Notes under the pieces: model-generated
The model's input: only the letters and a program-made list of their open reading frames with translations
Database searches by the model: none
Told to the model about the DNA's origin: nothing
Position numbers and translations under genes: made by a program
Part shown: positions 52,964 through 63,040 of the stretch, piece after piece
How positions within the stretch are numbered: position 1 is the first letter of the stretch
How the letters are laid out: each line of letters opens with the position of its first letter
Assembly: GCA_934316925.1 (NCBI GenBank)
Contig: CAKREC010000005.1
Coordinates: forward strand, 1 to 64,000
Reading direction: 5' to 3'
DNA from: an uncultured Eubacterium sp.
GTDB lineage: Bacteria > Bacillota > Clostridia > Lachnospirales > Lachnospiraceae
DNA length: 64,000 nt

Positions 52964-55900
52964 TCAATAGATCAGAACCCATCCGGAAAGCCACCGGAGT
53001 CCATCGCGCACAAAATTTTCTGTAACCGGATATCCGGAAAGCACTGGATAAAACAGTGCAAACAATGCAAATGCACATGCGGCATATACGATACACCATT
53101 TCAGCCACTTTTTATCTTTTTCCACAAGGCATACCATCGCATATACGATCATCAGCGTTACAAATGGCACACTTGGGAAATAATGATATGCAAACGTGCA
53201 GCGTTCCACACGGATCCATGGTACATATTGAACCAGATAGGCAAATACCAAAAATCCCGCTTTCCCATCTTTTTTCTCTACCAACCGGATCACCATGTAT
53301 ATAAACGCCGGTACCCCCATCCACCAGACCAGAGGATTTCCAAATGCACTGATTCCTTCTTTCAATCCATTTGCCAATGTCTGACAGTAATAAAATACCG
53401 GTCGGAACATAAATGGCCATTCATACCATCTCGATGAATATGGATGTGTCGCCACTAACGTGGAATGATACTGAAACATATCTTTTTGATTCTGGATCAT
53501 TCGCTCCCAAAGGCTCATTCCCTTAACATTCACAAACGGAATGTATGACATAAGATAAATCCCGCCTGCGATCACCACAAAAAACAGGACACAGAACACC
53601 AGTGTAACAATCATATTTTTGGCATAGCTGTCTACCATATCTGCATGTGAAATGCCCCCCGTAGAACCGGAAATGTTACTTTTTGCATAACAATACTCCC
53701 GATAGCGCCGGATCATAATCGCAAAGAAAAATACGCCAAGACCGGCCGCTGCATAAACGCCCGTCCATTTGGAAGCGCATCCAAGTCCCATCATGATCGC
53801 GCTAAGTCCCAACGGAATCAATGTTTTCCACAAAGGAGTGTCATAAAAACTCATCTGGCTGTACCAGTACATAAAGAAGAACATCGCAATAATAAAAAAT
53901 GTTCCATATACATCAATGGTTGCAATGCGCGTCTGCGTAAAGTGCATAAAATCAAAAGCAAATAAAAAGGTAGCAATTCCGCACGCCCACGTTTTTCCCT
54001 GAAACAGACGTCTTGCAAAAAAGTAGATCAATGGAAGCATCAAAATACCAAACACAGTACCTGCAATACGCCATCCAAATGGGTTCATACCAAAAATGCG
54101 GATTCCAACACTGATCAGTATTTTTCCCAACGGTGGATGTGTATTTTCATAACAATATAAGTTCTGGGTCATCTCATAAGCAGTTCTGGCATGATAGATC
54201 TCATCAAAATAGGTGCCACTCATATAAGTAGGAATTGCTTCGTAGTCATCCTGTTCATCAAACAGCGCAGAATATGAATCTGCATTTGCCGGCAGGATCG
54301 GCTGTCCATCTGCACCGACGATCACCAGTTCGTTGAGCACTGACTGCATATCATTCGCCGTCAATTTGATATAGCGATACTGCTTCACCAAATTGTAAGA
54401 ATCATACTCCGAATCTTCGACCTTCATCGCATTCCAGCTAAAGACGCTGGATGACTGAACAGTACCAATTCTCTCAAAGTTAGTTCCATCTTCCGATACA
54501 TCCAACATAAATGTCCGATTTTCATAATTTCCAAGAAAACAATGCAGCATCTGGATCTGTTGATCCGATCCCAAGTCAAGTAAAATCTCATTGGAATCCT
54601 CTTCTGCCGACCAGCTTGTCTCCGGAGCACTTTGATTTCCCAGATGAAATAGTGCGATCGCAGAATACAACACAACAATACCAAGAAGCAGTCCCCAGTC
54701 TTTTTTTTGCATCGATGCCATTTTGACCGTTGACATAACAGGGGGGTTCTTCTCTTTCGTTTGTTTCTTTGTTTGCTGTTTTACAATCGTTTGTCTATGA
54801 AATATTGCATAGAACATAAATCCATAGAAAAACAGAGTCAGCAACGCCGTGATGCCAATAATGCCTCCTGTCGGCCCTGTAGAGTCAAATTTCACATAAT
54901 AATACAGGACATATGCAACATTCATAAACTGTACGACGGAAAAGCCAACAAAAGTAAGGAAAAGTTCCTTTGTTGGTTTCAAAATAAAGCCGCAAAGCAG
55001 CAGCATGATGACAGGAAATAAATATCTCTCATGCATTCTAACCGAGAATAAAAACATAGTACTGACTACAACCGCCATACTGAGAAAATATCTGCTTTTG
55101 CTTTCTTTTAGTCGAAAGAATACCACACCGCTCATGATCACAGCAGCAAAAATAGCAAGCGTTCCCCACTGACGATACTGCAAAAACAAGAATGTACCCG
55201 ACTGGTCCGCCCAGTTTTTTCCAAATAACGCCCATATATTAAAAGCATTCACCGTACAATACTGATACGATCCCAATGTATCGACATACTGAGGGATCAC
55301 CTTTTCAATTCCAAACGGCAGTATCAGCAAAAACATCGTCGCAAGAGCTGCTAATCCACCGATCAGGTCACGCACCATCTTCTGTTTGTTGAAATCATGC
55401 AAAAAGACCTGTTCCACAATGGTAAAAATCAGGATCGGCGTAAAAATAAGCATCTGAGGTTTCATCAAAACGCCGACAACAAATGCAAAATAAGCCGGTA
55501 TCCTTTTTTCCTCCATACATAAATAGCAGGTTAAAAATAGAAAGAACGTAAATACACCATCGGTCTGGCCCCATATCGAAGAATCCAGAACAATAACCGG
55601 ATTCAAAACATATGAAAAACATAACAACAGGGATAATGGCTCCGAAAATCTGCGGCTTGCCAGACGATACAGGAAAAAGCCGGTCCCTATATCTGCCAAA
55701 ATAGGAACCAGCTTGATCAGAACACGACCAGCCACGCTGATCGTATCAATCGATAAAAGAGAGCGAATTGCCGCTATCACCCACAATACTGCCATGTAAC
55801 CTGGTGGATAATCCGTAAATGCGTCCAGATAATAAAACTTGTGAATACCATTTTTAAATATCATCTCAGACCACGCATAGAAGCAATTCATGTCTGTGCC

Positions 55901-56014
55901 ATGACCTTCAAATTTTGCCGCAAAAATAAGTTTGACAAGCAACGACGCTGCAAGCAGGATAAAAATGTTGGTCCAGTCCCTTTCCTGGATCTTTTTCACT
56001 GCATTTTTTTTCAT
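52964..56014 (-). CDS. Double GT-C glycosyltransferase with discoidin-like insert
   Basis: Very large polytopic protein, 1016 residues. Residues about 1-420 form a GT-C-type membrane region with HGTDMNCFYAWSEMIF and DYPPGYMAV. Residues about 455-590 resemble a discoidin/F5-8 type C domain (SWSAEEDSNEILLDLGSDQQ, RYIKLTANDMQSVLNELVIVG). Residues about 600-1016 are a second GT-C module of the PMT (GT39) type, with DEIYHARTAYEM and NTHPPLGKILISVG. The substrate is probably a polyprenyl-phosphate sugar. It is upstream of two unknown genes and downstream of a rhomboid-like gene. Confidence 0.88.
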   Translation of the reverse strand: MKKNAVKKIQERDWTNIFILLAASLLVKLIFAAKFEGHGTDMNCFYAWSEMIFKNGIHKFYYLDAFTDYPPGYMAVLWVIAAIRSLLSIDTISVAGRVLIKLVPILADIGTGFFLYRLASRRFSEPLSLLLCFSYVLNPVIVLDSSIWGQTDGVFTFFLFLTCYLCMEEKRIPAYFAFVVGVLMKPQMLIFTPILIFTIVEQVFLHDFNKQKMVRDLIGGLAALATMFLLILPFGIEKVIPQYVDTLGSYQYCTVNAFNIWALFGKNWADQSGTFLFLQYRQWGTLAIFAAVIMSGVVFFRLKESKSRYFLSMAVVVSTMFLFSVRMHERYLFPVIMLLLCGFILKPTKELFLTFVGFSVVQFMNVAYVLYYYVKFDSTGPTGGIIGITALLTLFFYGFMFYAIFHRQTIVKQQTKKQTKEKNPPVMSTVKMASMQKKDWGLLLGIVVLYSAIALFHLGNQSAPETSWSAEEDSNEILLDLGSDQQIQMLHCFLGNYENRTFMLDVSEDGTNFERIGTVQSSSVFSWNAMKVEDSEYDSYNLVKQYRYIKLTANDMQSVLNELVIVGADGQPILPANADSYSALFDEQDDYEAIPTYMSGTYFDEIYHARTAYEMTQNLYCYENTHPPLGKILISVGIRIFGMNPFGWRIAGTVFGILMLPLIYFFARRLFQGKTWACGIATFLFAFDFMHFTQTRIATIDVYGTFFIIAMFFFMYWYSQMSFYDTPLWKTLIPLGLSAIMMGLGCASKWTGVYAAAGLGVFFFAIMIRRYREYCYAKSNISGSTGGISHADMVDSYAKNMIVTLVFCVLFFVVIAGGIYLMSYIPFVNVKGMSLWERMIQNQKDMFQYHSTLVATHPYSSRWYEWPFMFRPVFYYCQTLANGLKEGISAFGNPLVWWMGVPAFIYMVIRLVEKKDGKAGFLVFAYLVQYVPWIRVERCTFAYHYFPSVPFVTLMIVYAMVCLVEKDKKWLKWCIVYAACAFALFALFYPVLSGYPVTENFVRDGLRWLSGWVLIY

Positions 56015-56042
56015 GGTAACAATTCTCCCTTAATCATACATT

Positions 56043-56960
56043 TTACTTCACATGTTCATGGGTAAATAAATGTTCCGAACAGTATTCATAATTTCCATTG
56101 CATTTGGAGCAATAGCGGAACTCCATTCCCGGAGCATCCTTTTCTGTACGTCCGCAAATTGCGCATTTATGAATTGTTCCTGCCTCCGATGCCGTTGCGT
56201 TCTGCACCTTTCGTTTGTATTGAACCCGTCTTTTTTTCTGATGATAACTTCCCTTTACCCCTGGTGTTCCTTTTGCAAAAACATAGAACAATACAACATT
56301 AAGCACTGCACCCAAAATCAGGGCAACCATAAAATACTGACCAGACAGAAGTCCCTGGATCACAGTAACACCATCCAAAACCAGATACACAACCGCAAGC
56401 CATTTTGCCTTGATCGGAATCAGAAAATACAATAAAAACTGCATATCTGGGAACAGCAGCGCAAATGCCAGAAATAGCGATTCATACAGATACGAAAGCG
56501 TAACCTGTACTCCCATATAATACGACATAACACTTGCAGATACTCCACTGTAGAAAACAGGGCGCATCAGAAAATAAGAAACAAATGTCACCAAAATGAT
56601 AAACACGCCGCCAAACAACATAAACAACGTAAAGCGGAATGTTCCCCACACCTGTTCTAATGCCTGTCCAATGCTGTAGTACACATAAGCCCAGATCGCG
56701 AACCACAAAATATCCATCAAGTGGCTGGCACCGGTGCTTCCGCCGCTACTCGAATACATCGGATCCAAAATGAATGTCACCAGACGCCAGATCTGTCCAT
56801 GCAGGACCTTATACACATCCAGACTGAGCCAGTCAGCATAAAACGTAGGGTTTACAATACCGATCACAATACCAACAATATTGATCGCAATGATATATTT
56901 CATAAGATTTGGAATTCCAAATCGAGCATACTTTTTCTCTAACTTATCAATAAAATTCAA
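56043..56960 (-). CDS. Rhomboid-like membrane protein with zinc ribbon
   Basis: About 305 residues from a TTG start at 56960 (AGAGGGG upstream); the frame extends to 57023 over corA. Residues 20-220 have about six membrane helices and the rhomboid-like GQIWRLVTFILDP and LEQVWGTFRFTLFML. The usual GxSG Ser motif reads GVSAS and no histidine appears in the last helix, so protease activity is doubtful. The C-terminus is a ribbon with CAICGR, CSKC and CSEH. Confidence 0.8.
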   Translation of the reverse strand: MNFIDKLEKKYARFGIPNLMKYIIAINIVGIVIGIVNPTFYADWLSLDVYKVLHGQIWRLVTFILDPMYSSSGGSTGASHLMDILWFAIWAYVYYSIGQALEQVWGTFRFTLFMLFGGVFIILVTFVSYFLMRPVFYSGVSASVMSYYMGVQVTLSYLYESLFLAFALLFPDMQFLLYFLIPIKAKWLAVVYLVLDGVTVIQGLLSGQYFMVALILGAVLNVVLFYVFAKGTPGVKGSYHQKKRRVQYKRKVQNATASEAGTIHKCAICGRTEKDAPGMEFRYCSKCNGNYEYCSEHLFTHEHVK

Positions 56961-56982
56961 AGTCCTTGATCCCCTCTCTTTC

Positions 56983-57909
56983 TTAGAACAAATCTTTCTT
57001 GCGGAAGATGATCGCAACCACAAGTGAAACCACTAACGTAAGAACGATGATCGTAAAAAAACCATGTGGGGAATGTCCCAATGGGATATTGTCAAAGTTC
57101 ATGCCAAAGAAACTGGCGATCATCGTCGGGATTGACAATACGATCGTAACGGTAGCCAGAAATTTCATAACGATATTCAGATTGTTGGAAATAACCGAAG
57201 CAAACGCATCCATCGTGCCACTTAAAATTCCACTGTATATATTGGCCATCTCGATCGCCTGTTTATTCTCAATGATAACATCCTCCAAAAGGTCTTCGTC
57301 TTCCGGATACTTGCGGACTTTTTCCGTGCGGAGAAGTTTCTCCAGCACCACCTCATTGGATCGCAATGAAGTAGTAAAATATACCAGACTCTTTTCCAGT
57401 TCCAGCAATTCGATCAATTCACTGTTTTTCTGCGAAATGTGAAGTTTCTCCTCAATCTGTTCACTTTTGCGGTCAATGATACGCAGATATCTCAGATACG
57501 ATGTCGCATTGCGATACAGGATCTGGAATACAAAACGTGTCTTTTTAAATGTATAGAACTCTCTCACCCGTTTATTTTCAAAAGCTTTCAATACCGGAGA
57601 TTCCTCCAGGCATATCGTAATGATCTGCTCTTTTGTCATGTAAATGCCAAGAGGTATCGTCACATAACGATCCTTTTCATCCAAAGAAGGGATGTCCACC
57701 AAAATCATATTATATCCGTCTTCAATCTCCACACGCGAACGCTCTTCATCATCCAGTGGAGCCCGTAAATCATCCATGTCAATACCGGTTTCTTCTTCGA
57801 GCCGGTTCAATTCTTCTACCGTGGGATTGGTCACAGCCACCCAGCAGCCTTCCTCAATCTTATCAATAGACATCAACTCTTCCTCTACTGTTTTGTATAT
57901 TGAAATCAT
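56983..57909 (-). CDS. corA: CorA family magnesium transporter
   Basis: Divalent-cation channel. The start is ATG 57909 (MISIYKTVEEELMSIDKI), with GGAGGTGA upstream; the longer frame is not supported. The 308 residues comprise an N-terminal soluble domain and a C-terminal pair of membrane helices with the diagnostic GMN motif in FFGMNFDNIPLG. A consensus promoter and a leader hairpin lie upstream. Confidence 0.94.
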   Translation of the reverse strand: MISIYKTVEEELMSIDKIEEGCWVAVTNPTVEELNRLEEETGIDMDDLRAPLDDEERSRVEIEDGYNMILVDIPSLDEKDRYVTIPLGIYMTKEQIITICLEESPVLKAFENKRVREFYTFKKTRFVFQILYRNATSYLRYLRIIDRKSEQIEEKLHISQKNSELIELLELEKSLVYFTTSLRSNEVVLEKLLRTEKVRKYPEDEDLLEDVIIENKQAIEMANIYSGILSGTMDAFASVISNNLNIVMKFLATVTIVLSIPTMIASFFGMNFDNIPLGHSPHGFFTIIVLTLVVSLVVAIIFRKKDLF

Positions 57910-57940
57910 TGTGTCACCTCCATCATAATAGAATAAAAGA

Positions 57941-57967
57941 CGGCAACACCTACAAGAGGCATCGCCG
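57941..57967 (-). promoter_or_regulatory. Leader hairpin with U-rich tail upstream of corA
   Basis: The 27-base minus-strand hairpin CGGCGATGCC/GGTGTTGCCG (10 pairs with three G-U) is followed by TCTTTTATTC. It lies between the corA promoter and ribosome site, about 30 bases before the ATG. It could be an attenuator within the corA leader or the terminator of the upstream LysM gene. Confidence 0.6.
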
Positions 57968-57986
57968 CTCTGGCTTAACACTGTTT

Positions 57987-58015
57987 ATTATAATTGTTAC
58001 CCTTTTTTTTGTCAA
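57987..58015 (-). promoter_or_regulatory. Perfect consensus promoter of corA
   Basis: Minus strand: TTGACA (58015-58010), 17-base spacer, TATAAT (57992-57987), both perfect. The stop codon of the LysM gene (TGA, 58014-58012) sits inside the -35 box. Confidence 0.88.
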
Positions 58016-58563
58016 ACTTTCTTTCCTATCTCATAAGTAGTATTTTCCGCCAAAACCCACTGTGCCGGATCATTCCATTCCATGAACTCTTCCAGCGTGA
58101 TCTTGTGCTTTTCCAATATGTCCCGAACCGGTGTATTTCCATCCATTTCATAAACAGCAGACTGTTCCTGCACAACAGCCTCGCTTTCCTGCTGATCTTC
58201 TTTCTTTTCTCCCTGTAGTTCTACTCCATCCCCCATGGTTTCTGTTGTTTCCTGATGCATCGCGTTTTCCGGTGCCATATTATCCCGGTTTTCATTTTCC
58301 GTTTCTTCCCTCATACTTTCATTTCTCGGCTGCACCGGCATTCCCATTCCCGGAAACGGTCTTCTCATCATCGGAATACAGATTTCCTGGCCAATCTGCA
58401 GATTGTATACATCCAAATACGGATTAGCGCGCAAAATCAAGGCAATCGGAACCCGATACATCCGGCTGAGCTGATAAAGTGTTTCTCCTTCTTTTATTAC
58501 GTGTACCATTCCATTACAAAATCTTTGATTCATGCTATCTTGTTCTTTCTGTTTTTTTACCAT
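58012..58563 (-). CDS. LysM domain protein
   Basis: The 183 residues have one LysM domain at about 20-66 (HVIKEGETLYQLSRMYRVPIAL, NLQIGQEICIPM), binding peptidoglycan or chitin-like glycans. A Met/Glu/Gln-rich linker and a short C-terminal part (RDILEKHKITLEEFMEWNDP) that resembles a second, degenerate LysM follow. No signal peptide is visible, which fits spore-coat LysM proteins as well as others. Confidence 0.82.
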   Translation of the reverse strand: MVKKQKEQDSMNQRFCNGMVHVIKEGETLYQLSRMYRVPIALILRANPYLDVYNLQIGQEICIPMMRRPFPGMGMPVQPRNESMREETENENRDNMAPENAMHQETTETMGDGVELQGEKKEDQQESEAVVQEQSAVYEMDGNTPVRDILEKHKITLEEFMEWNDPAQWVLAENTTYEIGKKV

Positions 58564-58622
58564 TCTATTCCCAAACAGTAAAAAAGATACAATTTATTCT
58601 TTTTTATAATCGGAGGATTTTG

Positions 58623-58651
58623 TTGCAAAAGCATGAACAATGTCGTATAAT
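58623..58651 (+). promoter_or_regulatory. Sigma-A promoter of the activase gene
   Basis: Plus strand: TTGCAA (58623-58628), 17-base spacer, perfect TATAAT (58646-58651). It gives a leader of about 55 bases before the ATG at 58714, which has AAGGAGGTAAGG. Confidence 0.85.
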
Positions 58652-58713
58652 AGATTGTCTAGATTCAAGAAAAAAAGTGTATTTTTTCACTTATTTGATA
58701 AGGAGGTAAGGCA

Positions 58714-61700
58714 ATGAACAGAGTAGGTATTGATATTGGTTCTACTACAGTCAAAATTGCGATTTTGGATGAACAGGATCAGATCATTTTTTCCGCTTAC
58801 GAAAGACATTTTGCCAACATACAAGAGACACTGCGAAGCATTATTGAACAAGCAGAAAAAGAACTCGGAAATATAGACATTGCACCAATGATCACCGGTT
58901 CTGGTGGTCTGGCAATTTCCAAGCATTTGGACATTCCTTTTGTGCAGGAAGTTGTCAGCGTCGCAAAGTCCTTAAAAAATTATGCCCCACAGACAGACGT
59001 CGCGATTGAACTTGGTGGCGAAGATGCAAAGATCATTTACTTTACCGATGGCATCGAGCAGCGTATGAACGGCATTTGTGCCGGCGGAACCGGTTCTTTC
59101 ATTGACCAGATGGCGACTCTTTTAAAAACCGATGCAAAAGGGTTAAATGAATACGCCAAAAATTACCAGGCTCTTTATCCAATCGCTGCCCGTTGCGGCG
59201 TTTTTGCCAAAACCGATATTCAGCCTTTGATCAACGAGGGTGCAGCAAAAGAAGATCTGGCTGCTTCTATTTTCCAGGCAGTCGTAAATCAGACGATCAG
59301 TGGACTTGCCTGTGGCAAACCGATCCGGGGAAATGTAGCATTCCTTGGTGGTCCGCTCCACTTTTTGACAGAATTAAAAGAGGCATTTATCCGCACATTG
59401 AAACTTACGGATGACGCGATCATCGCACCGGATAATTCCCATCTGTTTGCAGCCAGTGGTGCAGCTATGAATTCCGAATTAAAAAACACCACGACGCTGT
59501 CCTCTCTGCTGGAAAAACTTTCCTCCAACATTTCCCTGGAGTTCGAAGTCACCCGCATGGAGCCTTTATTTAAAGACAAAAAGGATTATGAAGATTTTAC
59601 AACCAGACACAATTCCCACAGTGTGGCCAAAGGAGATCTGGCTACCTATGAAGGAAATGTTTTCCTTGGTGTTGATGCCGGCTCTACTACAACAAAAGTA
59701 GCTCTGGTTGGGGAAGATGGTTCTCTGTTGTATTCTTTTTATGATAACAACAACGGAAGTCCTTTAAAAACCACGATCAAAGCGATCAAAGAAATCTATG
59801 AACAGCTTCCGGAAAGTGCTACGATCGTACGCTCCTGTTCCACCGGTTATGGTGAAGCACTGATCAAATCAGCCCTTATGCTTGACGAGGGCGAAGTTGA
59901 GACTGTGTCACACTATTATGCAGCTTCATTCTTTGATCCGGATGTTGACTGTATTCTTGACATCGGCGGACAGGACATGAAATGTATTAAGATCAAAAAT
60001 CACAGTGTAGACAGTGTTCAGTTAAATGAAGCCTGCTCTTCCGGCTGTGGTTCATTTATTGAGACTTTTGCCCGTTCCTTAAACTACGAAGTAAAAGACT
60101 TCGCAAAATTAGCATTATTTGCTGAAAATCCGATCGATCTTGGCTCTCGTTGTACCGTATTTATGAATTCAAAAGTAAAACAGGCTCAAAAAGAAGGAGC
60201 TACTGTAGCTGATATTTCTGCGGGTCTTGCGATTTCCGTCATTAAAAACGCACTCTTAAAGGTCATCAAACTCACCGACCCAAAAGATTTGGGAACACAT
60301 GTTGTTGTTCAAGGTGGTACCTTCTACAATGATGCGGTTCTTCGCAGTTTTGAACGTGTTTCCGGCTGCACTGCGATCCGTCCTGATATTGCCGGCATCA
60401 TGGGTGCATTTGGTGCTGCTCTGATTGCCAGAGAGCATTATGAAGAAGATACCGAAAGCACGATGCTTCCTTTAGAGGATATTATCCATTTGAAATTTGA
60501 AAGTTCTATGGCAAGATGTAAAGGTTGTACCAACCATTGCCTGTTGACGATCAATCGTTTCAATGGCGGCAGACAGTTCATTTCAGGAAACCGTTGTGAA
60601 CGTGGTCTTGGTAAAGAAAAATCCAACAAAGACGTTCCTAATATTTACGAATACAAAAACCAGCGTCTGTTCCAACACTACAAACCATTATCACCGGATC
60701 AGGCTTATCGTGGAAAAGTTGGAATTCCTCGTGTGTTGAATATGTACGAAAACTATCCATACTGGTTTACATTCTTTACTGAGTTAGGATATGAAGTTGT
60801 ACTCTCTCCTGTCTCCAACCGCAACATTTATTCACTCGGAATCGAGTCGATCCCAAGTGAATCCGAATGTTATCCTGCCAAATTGGCACACGGTCACATT
60901 CAATGGCTGATCAATCAGGGACTTGAATACATTTTCTATCCTTGTGTTCCTTATGAACGAAAAGAAATTTCCGGAACCGGAAATCATTACAACTGTCCAA
61001 TTGTAACATCATATGGAGAAAATATTAAAAACAATGTTGAATCATTAAACGATCCTTCGATCTGCTATCAGAATCCTTTTGTTTCCTTTGAAAGTGAAAA
61101 GATCCTGACCGATGAACTGGTTAAATTTTTAAGTAAAGAGAACAATATTCCTGCCAGCGAGATCCGAAACGCTTCTCACAAAGCATACGCAGAGCTTCTT
61201 AACACCCGCAAAGATATCGAGAAAAAAGGCGAAGAAGTTTTGCAGTGGATGAAAGACAACAACAAACGTGGAATCGTGCTTACCGGACGTCCTTACCACA
61301 TCGATCCAGAGATCAACCATGGTATTCCGGAACTGATCACTTCCTATGATATTGCTGTTTTATCTGAAGACAGCATCTCCCATCTTGGTAAAGTAGACCG
61401 GCCTACGATCGCTATGGATCAATGGATGTATCACTCCCGTTTGTATGCAGCGGCAAGTTTTATCCGTACTCAAGAAAATCTGGATATGATCCAGCTCAAC
61501 TCATTTGGTTGTGGTCTGGATGCGGTAACAACCGATCAGGTGAATGACATTTTGACAGACTCCGGCAAAATCTGCACCGTACTTAAAATTGATGAAGTCA
61601 ACAATTTAGGTGCTGCCAGAATCCGAATCCGTTCTTTGATCTCTGCCGTAAAAGACCGTGCACGAAAAGGAATTAAACCTCATTTGGCAGACTCCGCTCA

Positions 61701-62931
61701 TCATCGGGTTGTTTTTACCGAAGAAATGAGAAAGAATTATACCATCTTAGCTCCTCAGATGTCTCCAATTCATTTTGACATTCTGATGCCAGCTCTGGCT
61801 GCTTGTGGCTATAATCTGGTTCAGCTTCCAACTGGTGTCGGAGAACTGGATTATGGTTTAAAATATGTAAACAATGACGCATGCTATCCATCACTTTTAG
61901 TTGTTGGACAGTTCATGAAAGCACTTTTGTCTGGTGAATATGACTTGGACCGCACTGCTCTCATTATTACCCAGACTGGTGGCGGTTGCCGTGCTACGAA
62001 CTACATTGGATTTATCCGACGCGCCTTGAAAAAAGCAGGCATGGAACAGATCCCGGTTATTTCTCTAAGTGCCGGTGTAGAAACAAACCCAGGATTCAAG
62101 ATTGATTACCGCCTTTTAAAAGCTGCGATCCACAGCTTACTTTACGGTGATCTGTTTATGCGTGTTGTATATCGCACAAGACCATATGAAAAGGTACCTG
62201 GTTCTGTAAATGCTCTTCATGAAAAATGGAAAGTACGTTGTATTGAGGCTGTTAAAAATCCAAAGCAAAAAGAGTTTAAGCAAATTGTTCAAGGCATTGT
62301 AAAAGACTTTGATGAGATTGAATTAGATGAATCCATCAAGAAGCCAAGAGTTGGTATTGTCGGCGAAATTCTTGTCAAGTATTTACCTGCTGCAAACAAC
62401 TACGTGGTAGATCTGTTGGAACGTGAAGGTGCAGAAGCGGTTTCTCCAGATATGTTAGACTTCTTCATGTACAGTGCGTATAACAACATTTTCAAATCGG
62501 AACATCTTGGTTTCAGCAAACGGTCCAAATATCTCAGCAAAGCTGCTATCTGGTTAATGGAAAGTTTCCGAAAGCCAATGAAAAAAGCATTAGAAAGCAG
62601 CAAACGTTTTGATGCCCCTCCGGCAATTGAAACTTTAGCTGGTTATGCAGAACCTTTTGTTTCTACCGGAAACCAGACTGGTGAGGGTTGGTTCCTTACC
62701 GGCGAAATGATTGAACTGCTTCATAGTAATGTACCGAACATTGTTTGTACCCAGCCTTTTGGCTGTCTTCCAAATCATGTCGTTGGAAAAGGTGTTATCA
62801 AACAACTTCGTAAAGCTTTCCCTGGTGCCAATATCGTGGCAGTTGACTACGATCCCGGTGCCAGCGAGGTAAACCAGTTAAACCGAATCAAATTAATGTT
62901 AGCTACAGCAAACGAAAATCTAAATTCATAA
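58714..62931 (+). CDS. Giant 2-hydroxyacyl-CoA dehydratase activase-like protein
   Basis: Large protein of 1405 residues. It carries two ASKHA ATPase modules: about 1-255 ([13 protein letters not shown]; cluster Cys in [13 protein letters not shown] and AARCGVFAK) and about 315-575 ([28 protein letters not shown] and [10 protein letters not shown]). A Cys-rich linker ([15 protein letters not shown]) and long DUF2229-type regions follow (about 660-1400). Such fusions power ATP-driven electron transfer, but the substrate dehydratase is unknown. No HgdA/B pair is adjacent. Confidence 0.9.
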   Translation: MNRVGIDIGSTTVKIAILDEQDQIIFSAYERHFANIQETLRSIIEQAEKELGNIDIAPMITGSGGLAISKHLDIPFVQEVVSVAKSLKNYAPQTDVAIELGGEDAKIIYFTDGIEQRMNGICAGGTGSFIDQMATLLKTDAKGLNEYAKNYQALYPIAARCGVFAKTDIQPLINEGAAKEDLAASIFQAVVNQTISGLACGKPIRGNVAFLGGPLHFLTELKEAFIRTLKLTDDAIIAPDNSHLFAASGAAMNSELKNTTTLSSLLEKLSSNISLEFEVTRMEPLFKDKKDYEDFTTRHNSHSVAKGDLATYEGNVFLGVDAGSTTTKVALVGEDGSLLYSFYDNNNGSPLKTTIKAIKEIYEQLPESATIVRSCSTGYGEALIKSALMLDEGEVETVSHYYAASFFDPDVDCILDIGGQDMKCIKIKNHSVDSVQLNEACSSGCGSFIETFARSLNYEVKDFAKLALFAENPIDLGSRCTVFMNSKVKQAQKEGATVADISAGLAISVIKNALLKVIKLTDPKDLGTHVVVQGGTFYNDAVLRSFERVSGCTAIRPDIAGIMGAFGAALIAREHYEEDTESTMLPLEDIIHLKFESSMARCKGCTNHCLLTINRFNGGRQFISGNRCERGLGKEKSNKDVPNIYEYKNQRLFQHYKPLSPDQAYRGKVGIPRVLNMYENYPYWFTFFTELGYEVVLSPVSNRNIYSLGIESIPSESECYPAKLAHGHIQWLINQGLEYIFYPCVPYERKEISGTGNHYNCPIVTSYGENIKNNVESLNDPSICYQNPFVSFESEKILTDELVKFLSKENNIPASEIRNASHKAYAELLNTRKDIEKKGEEVLQWMKDNNKRGIVLTGRPYHIDPEINHGIPELITSYDIAVLSEDSISHLGKVDRPTIAMDQWMYHSRLYAAASFIRTQENLDMIQLNSFGCGLDAVTTDQVNDILTDSGKICTVLKIDEVNNLGAARIRIRSLISAVKDRARKGIKPHLADSAHHRVVFTEEMRKNYTILAPQMSPIHFDILMPALAACGYNLVQLPTGVGELDYGLKYVNNDACYPSLLVVGQFMKALLSGEYDLDRTALIITQTGGGCRATNYIGFIRRALKKAGMEQIPVISLSAGVETNPGFKIDYRLLKAAIHSLLYGDLFMRVVYRTRPYEKVPGSVNALHEKWKVRCIEAVKNPKQKEFKQIVQGIVKDFDEIELDESIKKPRVGIVGEILVKYLPAANNYVVDLLEREGAEAVSPDMLDFFMYSAYNNIFKSEHLGFSKRSKYLSKAAIWLMESFRKPMKKALESSKRFDAPPAIETLAGYAEPFVSTGNQTGEGWFLTGEMIELLHSNVPNIVCTQPFGCLPNHVVGKGVIKQLRKAFPGANIVAVDYDPGASEVNQLNRIKLMLATANENLNS

Positions 62932-62956
62932 ATTATGTAAGATCAGAAACTTGCAC

Positions 62957-62996
62957 AAAAAATATCCCGTGGAAATTTTCCACGGGATATTTTTTT
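62957..62996. terminator. Strong bidirectional terminator
   Basis: Near-perfect inverted repeat AAAAAATATCCCGTGGA/TCCACGGGATATTTTTT with a 5-base loop, A tract on one side and T tract on the other. It serves the activase gene and the convergent surface-protein gene. Confidence 0.95.
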
Positions 62997-63040
62997 GCCA
63001 TAATGCAAAGTTCTTGTATCTATCTTACAAACCCTACATT

